Positions 1 to 11,625 of a DNA stretch of 64,000 nt are shown here, one piece after another (within the stretch, counting starts at the first letter, position 1; every line of letters begins with the position of its first letter). The stretch is taken from assembly GCA_963555705.1 (NCBI GenBank), contig OY743184.1:24216859-24280858 (forward strand), given 5' to 3'. Source of the stretch: Ligustrum vulgare (Eukaryota; Streptophyta; Magnoliopsida; Lamiales; Oleaceae). A program made the position numbers and the translations under genes. The notes under the pieces were generated by a model, which worked only from the letters and a program-made list of their open reading frames with translations, was not told where the DNA came from and did no database searches.

Positions 1-255
1 CAATTGGAGTAATGCATAATTGATGGAACTAATGTGGATTCTCAATTCTAACATATTTATTTTATAGTTTTTACAAAACAAATTTTTTTTTTTTTTTTAG
101 TTTAGTTTAAAATCAAAATTTTCAACTCAATCTATTTTCTAGTTCTGGTTAAGATAGTAGTCTAAAATACAATTTACAATAATCCCTGTGGGTACGATAC
201 TTGGGCTCACGTCCACTTTATTACTTGCGGGACCAGTGCACTTGCGGAGTGAACA
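1..255 (+). mobile_element. 3' part of 5' LTR, Athila/Tat-type Ty3/gypsy element
   Basis: Bases 1-255 align with 6837-7090, the end of the 3' LTR, at roughly 85-90% identity by eye. Both copies end in GGAGTGAACA and share the block CCCTGTGGGTACGATACTTG, typical of the end of Athila-like LTRs. A tRNA primer site follows seven bases later. The LTR is cut by the window edge; about 1.17 kb of it and the left target duplication lie outside. The divergence indicates an old insertion. Confidence 0.85.
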
Positions 256-261
256 AGTTTT

Positions 262-279
262 TGGCACTGTTTTCGGGGA
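262..279 (+). other. Primer binding site, degenerate tRNA-Asp type
   Basis: TGGCACTGTTTTCGGGGA lies seven bases inside the 5' LTR. It matches, with several changes, TGGCGCCGTTGCCGGGGA, the complement of the plant tRNA-Asp 3' end used by Athila-type elements. The changes fit decay of an old copy. Confidence 0.75.
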
Positions 280-538
280 TTTTTTTAAATTTATTTTTAG
301 ATTACTTATACTAATTCGGAATTTTTACTTGTTTTATTTTATTTTTATCTTAGGATTTTTATTTTTATTTTATTTTATTTTTAGTTTAGTCATTAGTTTC
401 GTTACTTTTCTTGTAGTTGTGTATGTTACGTTCGAAAAATGGGAATCTTTTTGAAACTGACTAGAAATAGAACGTACGTTATACCGTAGATTAAGAGAGG
501 TTAGAGAACTAGATAAATCAAAAAATCAAAAAAATCAA

Positions 539-1700
539 ATGGCGAACAACAACAATCTTCTACCCCCTGCTGATCAAATAAATGAAGATGACATGTTGGT
601 TGGTGACTTCATGACACCTCAGGTGGTTCAAAGTCAGTCTAGCATAGTCTATCCACTATTTGGGTAGGCGAACTTCCAACTTAAAACCAATGTCATCAGT
701 ACATTCCAAAATGGACAACAATTTCATGGGAGACCTGATGAAAACCTACATACACATGTTTCTAAATTTTTAGACATGTACCAACACTTTCAATATCAGG
801 GTGTGTCTGATGATGCTATCAGACTCAGGTTATTCCCTTACACTCTAAAAGACAGAGCTGTTGACTGGTTAGATTCTAGCACCACTGCAAGTATAACCAC
901 CTGGAATGACTTGGTTCAGAATTTTTGCACTAAATTTATGCCTCCAGTGAAGGTTTCCAAACAGAGACATGACATCACTGTGTTCTAGTAGCATGATGCT
1001 GAATCTTTTGATGATGCATGGAACATATTTAAGGGCATGCTGAGGAAGTGTCCAAACCATGTGATTGCTAGAGAAGACCAAGTGAAGTTTTTCTATGAAG
1101 GATTACTATCGCATTTTAAAAACATGGTTGACTCCTCATCAAATGGTGCTTTGGAAACAAAGACCATTGGACAGGCATTGGAGCTCTTTGAGAGGATAGC
1201 AAATACAAATGCCATGTAGGGATCGGACAGGGTGGTACCAAAGAAGGTATCGGGAGTCTATGAAGTAGATGCTTACACTACCATATTAGCAAAAATAGAC
1301 TCTTTGGCTGCAAAAGTAGAGGGCATAGCACTGGTGAGTCATTCATCTAAAAGTGCTAAAGTGATTTGTGAAGAGTGTGGTGAAAACCATGCCACTACAG
1401 ATTGCCCTATTCTGGCTTGTCCAGTGGAGCAAGTTGACTATGTACAAGGGGGTTAACGCCAAAATAATCCATACTCAAATACCTATAACCCAGGTTGGCG
1501 CAATCATCCTAATTTTTCTTGGAAAGATCACTCAAATTGACACATTGCGCCACAATTCAACACTGAGGAAAAGAAGGCTGCATTAGAAGAGCTAATTGGT
1601 AAGTTTGTGGAGAGAACAGAACAATTCATGGCTAAAATAAATCAATTTATGAGAAAAACTGAAATCACATTCCAAAATCAGCAGGCATCGATAAAAAAAC
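539..1700 (+). pseudogene. gag: Broken gag (capsid and zinc knuckle), Athila/Tat-type
   Basis: The reading frame starts at an ATG at 539 in an A-rich leader and encodes a Retrotrans_gag-type capsid (about 700-1210: FHGRPDENLHTHVSKF, then RLRLFPYTLKDRAVDWL). A zinc knuckle of the form C-x2-C-x3-H-x4-C (CEECGENHATTDC) lies near 1365-1405, followed by the YSNTYNPGWRNHPNFSW block seen in Athila gag proteins. Five stops interrupt the same frame: TAG 665, TAG 986, TAG 1217, TAA 1454 and TGA 1538. Each could come from a C-to-T change of CAG, CAA or CGA. A frameshift in the A-run near 1693-1699 moves the frame so that it continues into the protease segment. No functional Gag can be made. Confidence 0.88.
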
Positions 1701-2747
1701 CTGGAACACCAAGTAGGGCAGATAGCACAGCTGATCACAACAAGAGCCTTGGGTACATTACACGCAACCACTGAGGTAAACCCAAAGGAACAACTTATGA
1801 CAATAAATGTGGTGCGATATGAGAAAAAGGCAATCACTACAAGTAGCGGTGTGCAACTTCTTGAAATCCAAATAAAAAAGCCAGCTGAAGTTCCTGAACA
1901 GATTGTGAAAATTGGTGAGAAAATAGCTGGAAAGGAAGATAACCATGAGGTGAAATCAACAACTAAACCTCATGAGTCTCCTATCCCATTTCCACAGAGG
2001 CTGAAGAAAACAAGAGAGGATAAGCAGTTCACCAAGTTTGTAAATATGCTTAGAAAATAGCACATAAATATCCCTTTCTTGGAAGCCATCACACAGATCC
2101 CTAGTTATACTAAGCTTCTAAAGAAGATGATGTCTAGAAAAAAGAAGCTTGAAGAATTTGAGGAGGTCGCTTTGAATGAAGAATGTAGCGCAATCCTGCA
2201 AAACAAGCTGCCACCTAAGCTCAAAGACCTAGGAAGTTTTTCTATACCTTGCATCATAAGAGATTTACAATTCAATAACGTCTTATGTGACCTAGGTGCA
2301 AATATAAATATGATGCCCCTGTCTGTGTACAAAAAGTTGGGGTTGGGTAACCCACAGGGTAGCAATATCATATTGCAATTAGCTGATCGATCCATTTGTT
2401 ACCCTTATGGACTTGTGGAGGATGTGCTAGTTAAAGCTGGTAAATTCATATTTCCTGCCGATTTTGTCATTTTAGACATGGAGGAAGATGAAAAAGTACC
2501 CCTGATACTTGGTAGACCATTTTTAGCCAATGCACGAGCACTAATTGATGTAGAGAAGGGAGACATAGTGCTACGTGCTGAAAATCAGGAGGTGACTTTC
2601 ACTATGATGCAATTTAATACCCACAATCCACAAATTGAAAACTGTTCCAGGATTGATCTGGAAATGGCCATTAGATGCTGGGAGAGGTATGAATATAGGG
2701 TGAGAAATGATGAAGAAGCCTCACCTTCAAATCTAAAGTCACCTTGA
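1701..2747 (+). pseudogene. pro: Broken gag C-terminus plus retropepsin-like protease
   Basis: This continues gag one frame over. The first part (LEHQVGQIAQLITTRALGT, then TEVNPKEQ) is the usual coiled gag tail. A TAG at 2058-2060 splits it from the protease part, which runs to a natural-looking stop at 2747. The protease has the active-site motif CDLGANINMMPLSVYKKLG (Athila-type D-L-G-A in place of D-S/T-G-A), a flap-like LQLADRS stretch and the ILGRPFLA motif near its end. The reading frame then stops; no reverse transcriptase, RNase H or integrase follows. The element is therefore a deletion derivative that would have needed enzymes from another copy. Confidence 0.88.
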
Positions 2748-3142
2748 GAAATGTTTACCAAAGAGTCTAGCTCTAGACTTTAAATGAAACGCTTGTTGGG
2801 AGGCAACCCAACTTTTCAAACCCTTTTTCTTCATTTGTTTATCTATTTGCTTTATTGTTGTTTTGATGCTATACATTTCATTTTAAAATCACTTGCATGC
2901 TTAGAATTCATGTTTTGACATGTTAGTGGCATTGGAAACTTTGTTGGACCTATTTTTGCACGATTTAGCATTTTTAGGATCTACTAGTTTTCTATTTGTT
3001 TTGTTGCTTTTTATCACAATCTTCCACTTGATCACCTAGCTTAGGACATGAACATGTTTTTTAGAAGTTGGTTGCATTCATTTGAAAGAATTTAGGGGTC
3101 CAGAACTCAGAAAATGAAAAACAATAAGTTATTGCCTTTAAC

Positions 3143-3160
3143 ACCGTGCGATCGCACGGT
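3143..3160. repeat. 18 bp perfect palindrome
   Basis: ACCGTGCGATCGCACGGT is its own reverse complement. Its half-sites resemble the GCGGTCGCA motifs repeated in the LTR of the same element (6046-6151). Confidence 0.9.
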
Positions 3161-4794
3161 TAAATTCTTGACAGAACCGGCAGTTTGATATATAATGCAA
3201 CAACTTTCATTTTAACCACTTCCAACTCGGTTTTCTTCCCCCCAAATCATCCAAAATTTAGTCCCCAACTATTCCCATATGTTTGTGCATCATCTCAACT
3301 CAAATTTATGCCTTGCATTGCATCCAAAACATTCAAAAGGTATGGATTTCTACACAATTTTCACAAAATCATGCATAATCTTTTTGTTCCTCATTCTTTT
3401 TGTGATTTGTGAATTATGGATGATTGGTGATGGGTTTAAGTTAGGATTGGAGATATTGTATTGTGAATTGTTAGGTGAAAATTCTTGACTTAATTCAAGT
3501 CTCCAACTCTATGAAATTCCTTGATTTCTTAATATGCGTGCAAGGTATTTGATAATATGTTTCAATAAAGTTTTTGTTGAGTTTTTGCATATCTTTTTGG
3601 ATGATCACCTTCACCACATGTTATACATCATTTGTACATTATTCAATCATTATTTACACTGATTTAAGGCATGAAACTCAACTTGAACATCATTGCACTA
3701 CATAGCACCTCATTGCAAGGCCATTGCAGGCACCAATGCACCACAACCCACATTTTTTGCTTCACTGCACCTACTTTGTCGCATCTTTTCATGAACCATG
3801 TGAATTCCAAATGTGATGAATTTTTTAAGTTATGTACTTTCATATGCCTGGGACATATCTTTGGAATTTCTCACTTTTTCAAAGCGATCTCAAGGGCTGA
3901 AGATCAATGGTCGATCACTTTTCAGAAATTTCAAAAAATTTCTAAGTCCTAGTTTGGGTGTGTTGAGTTGATTTGCTTTAGTTCCTATGTGATATTTTTG
4001 CTTCTAATGATCATTAAATCTTGTTTGCAAGGAACATATTATCATGGGACACTTCAAATCAAACATAGAGAAGGAAGTAAAGGATCATTTCATCCAACAA
4101 AGTATTCAAGTCAAAACTTCAAAATGGGAACACCATCTCTCCAAACCCGAGAAGTACATAAACCCTCTTGTTATTTTGTACTTAATTATTTATTATTTCT
4201 TGAAATACATTGAGGAAAATGTAGATTTCTAGTTTGGGGGTGGGAATCTCATTCATGTGCACTTATTTCAACATTCATTTGATTTTGGGGTAAAAAAAAA
4301 AATCACAAAAAGTGAAAAATTTGAAATTTTTGTTGATTTACTTATTGCTTATGACATAATTTGAATTGACTTTTGTGCTTTAGTTATAAAATTGGACAAC
4401 ATGTGAACTTAAATTTTTCTTAACATTCATCTATGTTAGACTTTAATCAAACTTGAACACATAGCCACTTTCAAATAATAACTTGTGTAAGGAGATGCTT
4501 GATACTTGTGGGGGTAAACTTGTGCACTTTGAACATAGAACTGATTGAAAAATCCCAAACCTTAAGAAAATTAGATCCCGACCTGAAATGTAGAACCAAA
4601 CAGCTCAAGAAGCAGTTTGGGGTTGTGGGAAGGTTAGTATGAATATGCATTGATGGATTGAAGATATGAAGTTTTTAATTTTGGATCATTAGTGTAAGGG
4701 GTTTTGATCAACAGGTATAAAATATTATAACCAACATAAAAACAGAAAAATGCTGAAGGTCTTATTCTGCTCTTTAAATGCCTTTTTGAATCTA

Positions 4795-5080
4795 GTAATT
4801 AAGTCTGAGGGGTTCTCTGATCCTGGTACCCTAAACTCAACTGAGTTGGGAGTTTCCGACCTAAAGCTCGCTACAGGGGTCAGCTAGAAAGCAAGTACGA
4901 AGAGTGGACTTACACATAAGACACTAAAACATTTTTAACTTTTTCTATTTAAGCCTTTATGACTTAGGTAATTAAGTCTGAGGGGGTTCTCTGAACCTGC
5001 TACCGTAAGCACCATTGAGTTGGGAGCTTCCGACCTAAAGCTCGCTACAGGGGTCATATAGAAAGCAAGTATGAAAAGTA
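4795..5080 (+). repeat. Direct tandem duplication, 173 bp period
   Basis: Bases 4795-4906 recur at 4968-5080 at high identity (shared blocks TAATTAAGTCTGAGG, TCCGACCTAAAGCTCGCTAC and GAAAGCAAGT). The offset is 173 bp. It lies in the non-coding part of the Athila-type element. Confidence 0.85.
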
Positions 5081-5654
5081 TTGCACAATGATGGTAAAAG
5101 ACAAGGACATTAAAAGAAAAAGTCGTCCAAATAAAAGAAAAATGGAATGAAAATGGTATAAGCTTTGTTGATTGAAATCCCTAACACTTTGTTAATTATT
5201 CTAGGTATGTCGTGCATACTTGTCTAATCCTAACTGTCTTGTGTGGAAAAATGCAATTTATTCATGTTTAGAAACCACATCAATAGGAAATATCTCAGGA
5301 TATGAGAGAAAAGCAATAAATTGTGATCATCCATGAGAGGGTAAGAAAAATAAAAAATAAAATCATTATTGACCAAATGGGATTCGGGCTTATTTCTGCA
5401 TGACTAATCACATAGTGCCAAGTATATTTTTACATGAGTTTGCATTCGATTTTTGGCTATTCACACACACACAATGAAGTTAAGCATTGGATGAAAGAAA
5501 ATATTTTTTGTTCATATTTCTTCTTTAAAGTGATTCGTCAATTTGGATTGTTGAAGCACATGGTAAATAAGTTAAAAAAAAAACAACATATTTTTTTATT
5601 TGCACTTTTATTTTTAAAGTTTAGTTTTATTTTGTTCGAGGACGAACAATAGTT

Positions 5655-5666
5655 CTAGTTTGGGGG
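5655..5666 (+). other. Polypurine tract before the 3' LTR
   Basis: CTAGTTTGGGGG directly abuts the TGTTAATAAG start of the 3' LTR. This is the usual plus-strand priming tract of Athila-type elements. An acidic GAGGACGAAC stretch precedes it, as is common near the 3' end of such elements. Confidence 0.8.
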
Positions 5667-7090
5667 TGTTAATAAGTGTATTTTATACACTTATTTCTAT
5701 CCTAAAAGTAGGATTTTATGTGTTTGTCTAAGAATATTTGCTATTTATTTAGTTCTTATTTGTTTATATTTCAGGAATAATCCAAAATCGATAAAACAAC
5801 GGAATTGAAGCCAAAATCGAGCAATTGGATGATAAAAATGTCAAAGTGTGCAAATCAAGAGATGATGCAGTTAATCAAATGGCCAATTGGTTGAAAATGG
5901 AAGAAGAAATCAAATTTGGAAGAAATCAAAAGTTCAGCGCCTAAATTGCAACAATCGAAAGTTGGAGGACTTGCTGTGCAATTAAAAGATAGGGACCAAC
6001 TTGTAGCACTTAAAAGATTAAAATTGCATTTTTCCACATAACCGCGCGGTCGCATGGGATAGATGCGCGCGGTCGCATAACCCAGGAAATTGACGACTGA
6101 AGCTAACCTGCAGAGTCATGCGGTCGTGCATTTTTTAACCGAGCGGTCGCACAGTTAAAACTTTGGGCCGCAGCTGGGCTTTTTGCACGGAATTCAGCAT
6201 TCTTTCTCCCCAAGTAACCTAATTTTTGTGAATATCTATATATACCAGACTTGGGGAACGAAATTAGGAGTTCCCAACTTGCTCAGTTCATGCCAAAACG
6301 CTGTCAAAGTACCGAGGGATCCATGCCACGCCAAGAACACAATTGAAGACCAAAGATCAAGGGATGAATAGGGTGAAATCTATCCATTTTTCTTGTGATT
6401 TTTATTCAATTATGTATCTAGGCTAGGTTTTAAATGTTAGAATTGTGATGAAGCATTAAATTCCGGATTTTATGTGTTACTTTGATGTTTAATTTAATTA
6501 ATTCATGAGGTTGAGAAATTGATGCGTGCTTTTTTTATTATGCAATTACCTGATCACTAATTGTATGATTTTAGGTTATGTTTTCTTAAGTTCGAAAGAT
6601 TAGAAACTCATTAGATTAGCTTCAATTGCCACAAAGTTCGATAGGGGAAATATACCCCTATACTTTGTGTTATCTACAATATTATTCACGGTTCTTTAAT
6701 GCTTTCTTGCACATTCGTATTCAATATAGAAATATAGTTGGATCGTGCGTAGGAATAGGCGTTAATGCTTGTCCGAAAGGGAGTTTTAACAATATTAGGA
6801 ATATGTATTTTCAAAACCACGTGAATTATCATTAGACAATTGGAGTAATGCATAATTTATGGAACTAATATGGTTTCTCAATTCTAGAATATTCATTTTA
6901 TATATTTTACAAAATAAATTTCTTATTTTTTTTAATTAAGTTTAAAATCAAAAATTTCAACTCAATCAATTTTCAAGTTTCGGTTAAGGTAGTAGTCTAA
7001 AATACAATTTACAACAATCCCTGTGGGTACGATACTTGGACTCATGTCCATTGTATTACTTGCGCGACTCGTGCACTAGTGGAGTGAACA
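5667..7090 (+). mobile_element. 3' LTR of Athila/Tat-type element (1,424 bp)
   Basis: It starts TGTTAATAAG after the polypurine tract and ends GTGAACA; its last 254 bases match bases 1-255. The following base belongs to a Ty1/copia coding sequence read on the minus strand, so this element inserted into that copia. The right target duplication should be TAATG (7091-7095), but the left one is outside the window. GC-rich GCGGTCGCA motifs sit near the middle. Confidence 0.88.
6046..6151. repeat. Four copies of GCGGTCGCA in the LTR
   Basis: Exact GCGGTCGCA occurs at 6046-6054, 6069-6077 and 6143-6151, with a variant GCGGTCGTGCA at 6120-6130. They form a GC-rich island in an AT-rich LTR. Their function is unknown. 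Confidence 0.85.
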
Positions 7091-7648
7091 TAATGCTTCC
7101 TTAGCAGATACTGGTTCCATAGGCTGAGAGGAAGTGATAAGGAAGGAAAAAAAATTTGGTTTATAAATACCTGATTTTGATCTAGTTCGCATAGGATGAG
7201 GTATTATCTTTGGAGGAGAAGGACTAGAGGAAGAAGGTAAAATAGCATTGTTTTTATCATTATGTTCAGGTGGATAAGGTGAAAAATTGGGTTTATAAAT
7301 ACCTGATTTGGATATAGTTTGCATAGGATGAGGTATTATCTTTGATCATTATGTTTAGGTGGAAAGGTGAAACATTGGGTTCAGCCTGAGTACTGGATTC
7401 AGGCGACATTTTTACAGGATCAGTTTGAGCCTGACATAAAGGGCCGAGTTCAATCTTGATAAAGGATGAGAGCTGAAATATGGTGGAAAGTTGGGAACAC
7501 AGTCTTCAGCGCTTTTCATATCACTAGATGTATCTTTTTTCACAGAAGTGCCAATTTTGAGGATGAAGCTGATTGTATATTTGATTGGACTGACTGCTTT
7601 TGGGAGGACTAGTAAAACCACAAGAAAATGGAAAATTGTGCTCATCAA
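7091..7648 (-). pseudogene. pol: Ty1/copia pol fragment between integrase and reverse transcriptase
   Basis: Read on the minus strand, this begins FDEHNFPFSCGFTSPP (the end of the copia integrase region, near 7648) and runs to EPVSAKEAL at 7091. The spacer motif HPMRTRSKSGIYKPNF, typical of the copia integrase-to-reverse-transcriptase linker, occurs twice (HPMRTRSKSG near 7160-7205 and MQTISKSG near 7290-7324) owing to a local duplication of about 130 bp. The fragment carries frameshifts and stops. It is cut at 7090 by the Athila-type 3' LTR and at 7648 by the chromovirus fragment; reverse transcriptase would lie beyond the left window edge. Confidence 0.8.
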
Positions 7649-8065
7649 ATAAGTTATGAGATTAGGGAAGAAAAGAAATTTGAGTCCGAGTTTTGTTGGT
7701 CCCTTTGAGATACTAGAAAGGGTAGTAACCTAACTTATCGGGTTGATTTGCCACCAACTCCATCTGGAGTACACAGAGTGCTTTATGTCTCTATGTAGAG
7801 AAAGTATTCCGAACAAGTCTCATATTCTTAGTTACGAGTAATTAGATCTTCATGAGGATTTGATTTACGAGGAGTCGCTTGTTAAAATTCTAGAGAAGAT
7901 GAATAAGGAACTTAGAGGAATAAGATTACTTAGTCAATGTCCTTTCAAGAAATCATGAAGTAGAAAAAAGGTTGATTGGGTACGAGAACGAAATGCGTGC
8001 CAAGTATCTACATCTTTTGGTAATTTTAATGTCGTGGACGAAATCTCTTTTAGGGGGTAAGGAAT
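7649..8065 (+). pseudogene. pol: C-terminal end of chromovirus (Ty3/gypsy) pol
   Basis: The start KLSPSFVGPFEILER (about 7677-7721) is the standard GPF-type end of a chromoviral integrase. It continues as YRVDLPP, then TPSGVHRVL and LHEDLIYEES in shifting frames, and ends near EMRAKYLHL, matching the tail of the chromodomain region of Tekay/Del elements. There are several frameshifts and stops. A GGACGAAAT block and the purine tract CTTTTAGGGGGTAAGG close the internal region at about 8065. Everything upstream in this element is deleted, together with about 60-80 bp of the surrounding copia. Confidence 0.8.
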
Positions 8066-8143
8066 TATCATACCACTTTTCGTTTTATGTGCATTCTTGA
8101 GTTCCTCGTAATTATTTTATTAATGTCATTTTTGAATTATTTA

Positions 8144-10885
8144 TGTAACGCCCCGAATTCCGTGGAGCCCGGGACGCCACGTCGTCCTTTAAAATTTGCT
8201 TTATTGCGGAAAATCAATTTAATTCAAAGCATCACATTCATCATTTGAAAACTTTAGCGGAAACTTAATTAATTGGAATATAGAACAATTCATAAAAATT
8301 TAATCTCAATTGTTCAGATGGAAGTAACGATAAGTAATTTAAACTAGTAACATTCATAAAATTGACGAAAACATCATCGTTTATTTAGTTTTGCCAACTC
8401 TGTCATTTCATTCACCGCCTTCTCCGAGATCTGCAAAAACTGTTAAAATAATGGAATGAGTATTTCGAAAAATACTCAGTAGACTCATCGCCAATAATTA
8501 ATTTACAGAATAATTGAACACGTAATTATGCAATCATACAGTGACATCATCATCATATTCTTGGGCTCTTGTATTTTCAAAATCAAGGCTGTTAAAAATC
8601 ATAGGTGTGGGTAGTCTCGTCTCGTGCACTTAAGGCACATAAGTTATGCATAACATCATCATATCTCATTTTATCTCATAAGAGATATTCTTTTCTCGTC
8701 TCATGCATCAAAGCATGTAAATCATGTAATTTCAGATAAGACATGCAATTATAATTTAAACTAATTAGTGGGGGCGAGTCTACCTCAAATCACGAGTTTG
8801 AAAGTTGAGCAAGAGAGTTCACGTTGTTCTTCTAACTGTCCAAGCGCCTCGTCTAACATAACTTAAAATAATAAATCCAATTTAATACTTTAAAATGATT
8901 TAAATGACTTTGAACTTTAGGGACTGAAATGATTATTTTAAAACTCGGGGGGCTAAAATGAATACTTGGAAAGTTGAGGGACTAAAATGAATACTTTGAA
9001 AGTTGAGTTGAAACTCAAAAAAAAATATTAAATTATAGGGCTGGAATAATAGGTTTAAAAATGGAGTGGCTGATTAAAATCATTTAAAAACTTAAGGGCT
9101 AAAATTACAAGTTTTAAAACATAGGGACTGATTTAAATAACTTTAGAAGCTTGGGGTCTTAGGTGTATTTTTCGAAAATCAAAATATTAAAATAAAACTT
9201 TACTCTCTCTTTCTCCATTCATATCGTCAATCAGAGAGAAAGAGAGACATGGAGTGAGAAAAAGGGTGAAATCTGGTGGTTGCTTCCGGCGCCATTCCGT
9301 CGGCGACTTCACTGCGGCATCACCACCGTCGTGTGGCGGTGACAAAGAGGAAGAAGTGGTAGCAAAAGACGGAGTTTGGTGCTAGTTTGGGTGAAAAATC
9401 GAAGCTAGGAACGAGGCTCAAAATCGCGATTTCCTGTGGTAAAAACCGGTCAGAGCAGTCGGGGGTTGAGGTAAGTAACTGGGCTTCGTTTATTTCTTGG
9501 TTTTTGGTTTGATTTGGGTAAGGATTTGGTTACGATTTGATCTGGGCTGAGGGAGGTGGTTCGAACTGTGTTTGTGGATTTTTGGTGCATTTTGGTGGTT
9601 GGTTCGATCGATGTTACAAAATGTTTTCAATGGCCGTGGTGGTGGTGATGATGATATAGGTGGTTGAAATTGGCAGCTTTGATGGCGGCAGTTGATGGTG
9701 TTTCCCGATTTGAGAGGTTGTGAAACTGGGTTCGGCCGGATGTTGTGATCTCGCAGTCGATCATGGGGCTAAATGATGATAATGATGATGATGCTGCAGG
9801 TGGCTGCGGTCGAGGTGATGATTATGATGATTCAATTGGTGTTTGAATTTGATTTGAATAAGGCAGTGGCGGTGAGAGGTTCGTTGATGATGATGATGGT
9901 GATGAAATGAATCGAATATGCTTGCAGATTGTTTGAAGGGTGGAGAGCATATATTCTGTGGGTTGTGTATATTGATGGTAATTGGGGAAGGATTTTGGGG
10001 TTGATTGGAAGAAATTGCTGAGAGTTTTGGAAGTGATTTAGCTAACTGATTAAGGAAAAGAGACAAAGTGAGAATGGAATAAAAGTTGTGAGGTAGGATT
10101 TGATTATGGAATATGAATGTATTATTGGGGAAAGATGTATGGAAGTTGGAAACTGGAGAGGGATTTGGGAATAATTCAAATTGGATGGCTATTTGAGTGG
10201 GATTAAGGAGTGATGATGGGTAAGGGAAAAAAAAAGTGTTGAATATACAAAAATGGAAGATGGGGAGGAAGTTTTGGGATATAAATTGAAATGGAACATG
10301 AATTGGGGATTTAAAACATTTTGGACTTAAATAAATTTGAATCTAAATAAATTGAAAGTTTGACTAAAAATAATTAAAATTTGGATTTTAAAATAATGAA
10401 AACGAGACACTTTAAATTGAACTAAGATAAATTTAAATAAATTAGATTTTCACTTAAAATTGCTAGGCGAAAATGTGTTTAAAATAATTGGGTCAAAGTT
10501 GTAGTGACACATTTTAAATAATATTTAAATAAATAAGTCACGAAAATTATTGGTCGCTACAATCCTACCACCTTAAAATAATTTCGTCCTCGAAATTTAA
10601 ACTTTCTTGATCTAAAATATTTGGGCACTAGACCAAAATTTCTTCTTTCTTTTCTCGGTAGCTTAATCACTATCATGCCTACTCCGTTGGACTTAAAAAA
10701 ATGATGAACTGGGAGAATTTTGGAAATTCAAAATTTGGACTTAAAGATTTGAAAATCTTAAAAATAACTAATATGACTAGACGAGAGCGCTGGTTTTGAA
10801 AATAATGACCGTTAATATTGGAGAGTCGTAGCGACAAGTTTGGTAAAACATGTCTTTTAAGTTTGAAAATTTCTCGATCGCTACA
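8144..10885 (-). mobile_element. Deleted Ty3/gypsy element nested in chromovirus LTR
   Basis: The unit starts TGTAACGCCCC and ends GATCGCTACA, flanked on both sides by the 5 bp duplication ATTTA (8139-8143 and 10886-10890). On the minus strand it reads: remnant of a 5' LTR start (TGTAGCGATC at 10885), a short internal tail with CGAGGACGAAATTATTTTAA (pol end and polypurine tract, about 10562-10621), then a 3' LTR of about 2.4 kb from TGTAGCGACC (10561) to 8144. Most of the internal region is gone. His-rich open frames near 9761-10066 come from GATGATGAT-like simple repeats in the LTR and are not treated as genes. Confidence 0.62.
10562..10621 (-). other. pol tail and polypurine tract of the nested gypsy remnant
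   Basis: On the minus strand this reads AAATTTCGAGGACGAAAT, then TATTTTAAGGTGGTAGGAT, immediately followed by the TGTAGCGACC LTR start. This is the standard 3' junction of plant chromoviruses and fixes the orientation of the remnant. Confidence 0.7.
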
Positions 10886-11246
10886 ATTTAATTGTAATTA
10901 TTACTGTGAACAATTTGAATTATTTTACAGTGGAAAAACTTCGACACTGTCACCATCAATGTGCTAATTAGAATATTTATAACTTGCTTATGTGCAATTT
11001 TATGTGAACTGTTCATTTTATTACCTAAGCTTGTTATTTATTTTCAGTTAAGTTTTAAGTGGCAAGGTTGCATTTAATTTGATATTGGGGGTAGTTTAGA
11101 GACCTTTGGGGATCAAATAAAAGTTGTGGGCTGAAATTACCAATTGATGAGAGTTGGGGGATTGATTTACAATTTACGAAATTACTTTTAAACCTAAAAA
11201 CTACACCTCGTCACTCAACCCCCTCTCATCTCTCGCATCTCTCGTC

Positions 11247-11625
11247 TAGGAATGGCAAAACGGCTCGTCGGCTCGGGCCATTCGGGCTCGGTTCAAAAAA
11301 AGCTCAGGCTAAGCTCGGCTCGCGGCTCGAGATTTCGAGCCAAAGCTCGAGCCGAGATTTTTTTTTTAGAGACGGGCTTTGGCTCGGCTCGGCTCGAGCC
11401 AAAAAAAACTCGCTAAAAAAGCTCGATGGGAGCTTGAACAATGAATTTCGACAACGAGTTCAGCTCAATTTGCTATATATACACATTTTCAATAAAAGTT
11501 TTATGAATTTTTGCTATAAAAATAAGAAAAAAAGTAAAAGCTCAGGACTCGGCTCGGGCCAAAAAAAGCTCGAGCTTTGATCTTAGGCTCGCGAGCTGGC
11601 TCGTCTCAGCTCGTTGACATCACCA
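11247..11625 (+). mobile_element. hAT-type MITE, copy 1 (379 bp)
   Basis: Perfect 8 bp target duplications CTCTCGTC flank it (11239-11246 and 11626-11633), the hallmark of hAT elements. The ends are TAGGAATG and CATCACCA, a degraded form of the TAGGGATG ends of copy 2 (19643-20092). The interior is packed with GGCTCGAGCC-like words and AT-rich spacers. It has no transposase and aligns with copy 2 in opposite orientation along its whole length. Confidence 0.85.

Larger units (their letters stand above)
2748..5654 (+). other. Non-coding 3' internal region of the Athila-type element
   Basis: No coding frame is recognisable in these 2.9 kb. Just after the protease stop is the segment CTTGTTGGGAGGCAACCCAA, a conserved post-coding sequence of Athila-like elements, which suggests that reverse transcriptase and integrase were lost by deletion rather than replaced. 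The region holds an 18 bp palindrome at 3143, a 173 bp direct duplication at 4795-5080, and two extra copies of the CTAGTTTGGGGGTG polypurine-like tract (3949-3960, lacking two Gs, and 4229-4242) ahead of the real one at 5655. Short open frames here look like chance. Confidence 0.7.

Noticed and set aside
9761..10066. Minus-strand frame coding for a His-rich protein
   Set aside because: It comes from GATGATGAT-like simple repeats in the LTR of the nested gypsy remnant; no homology or start context.
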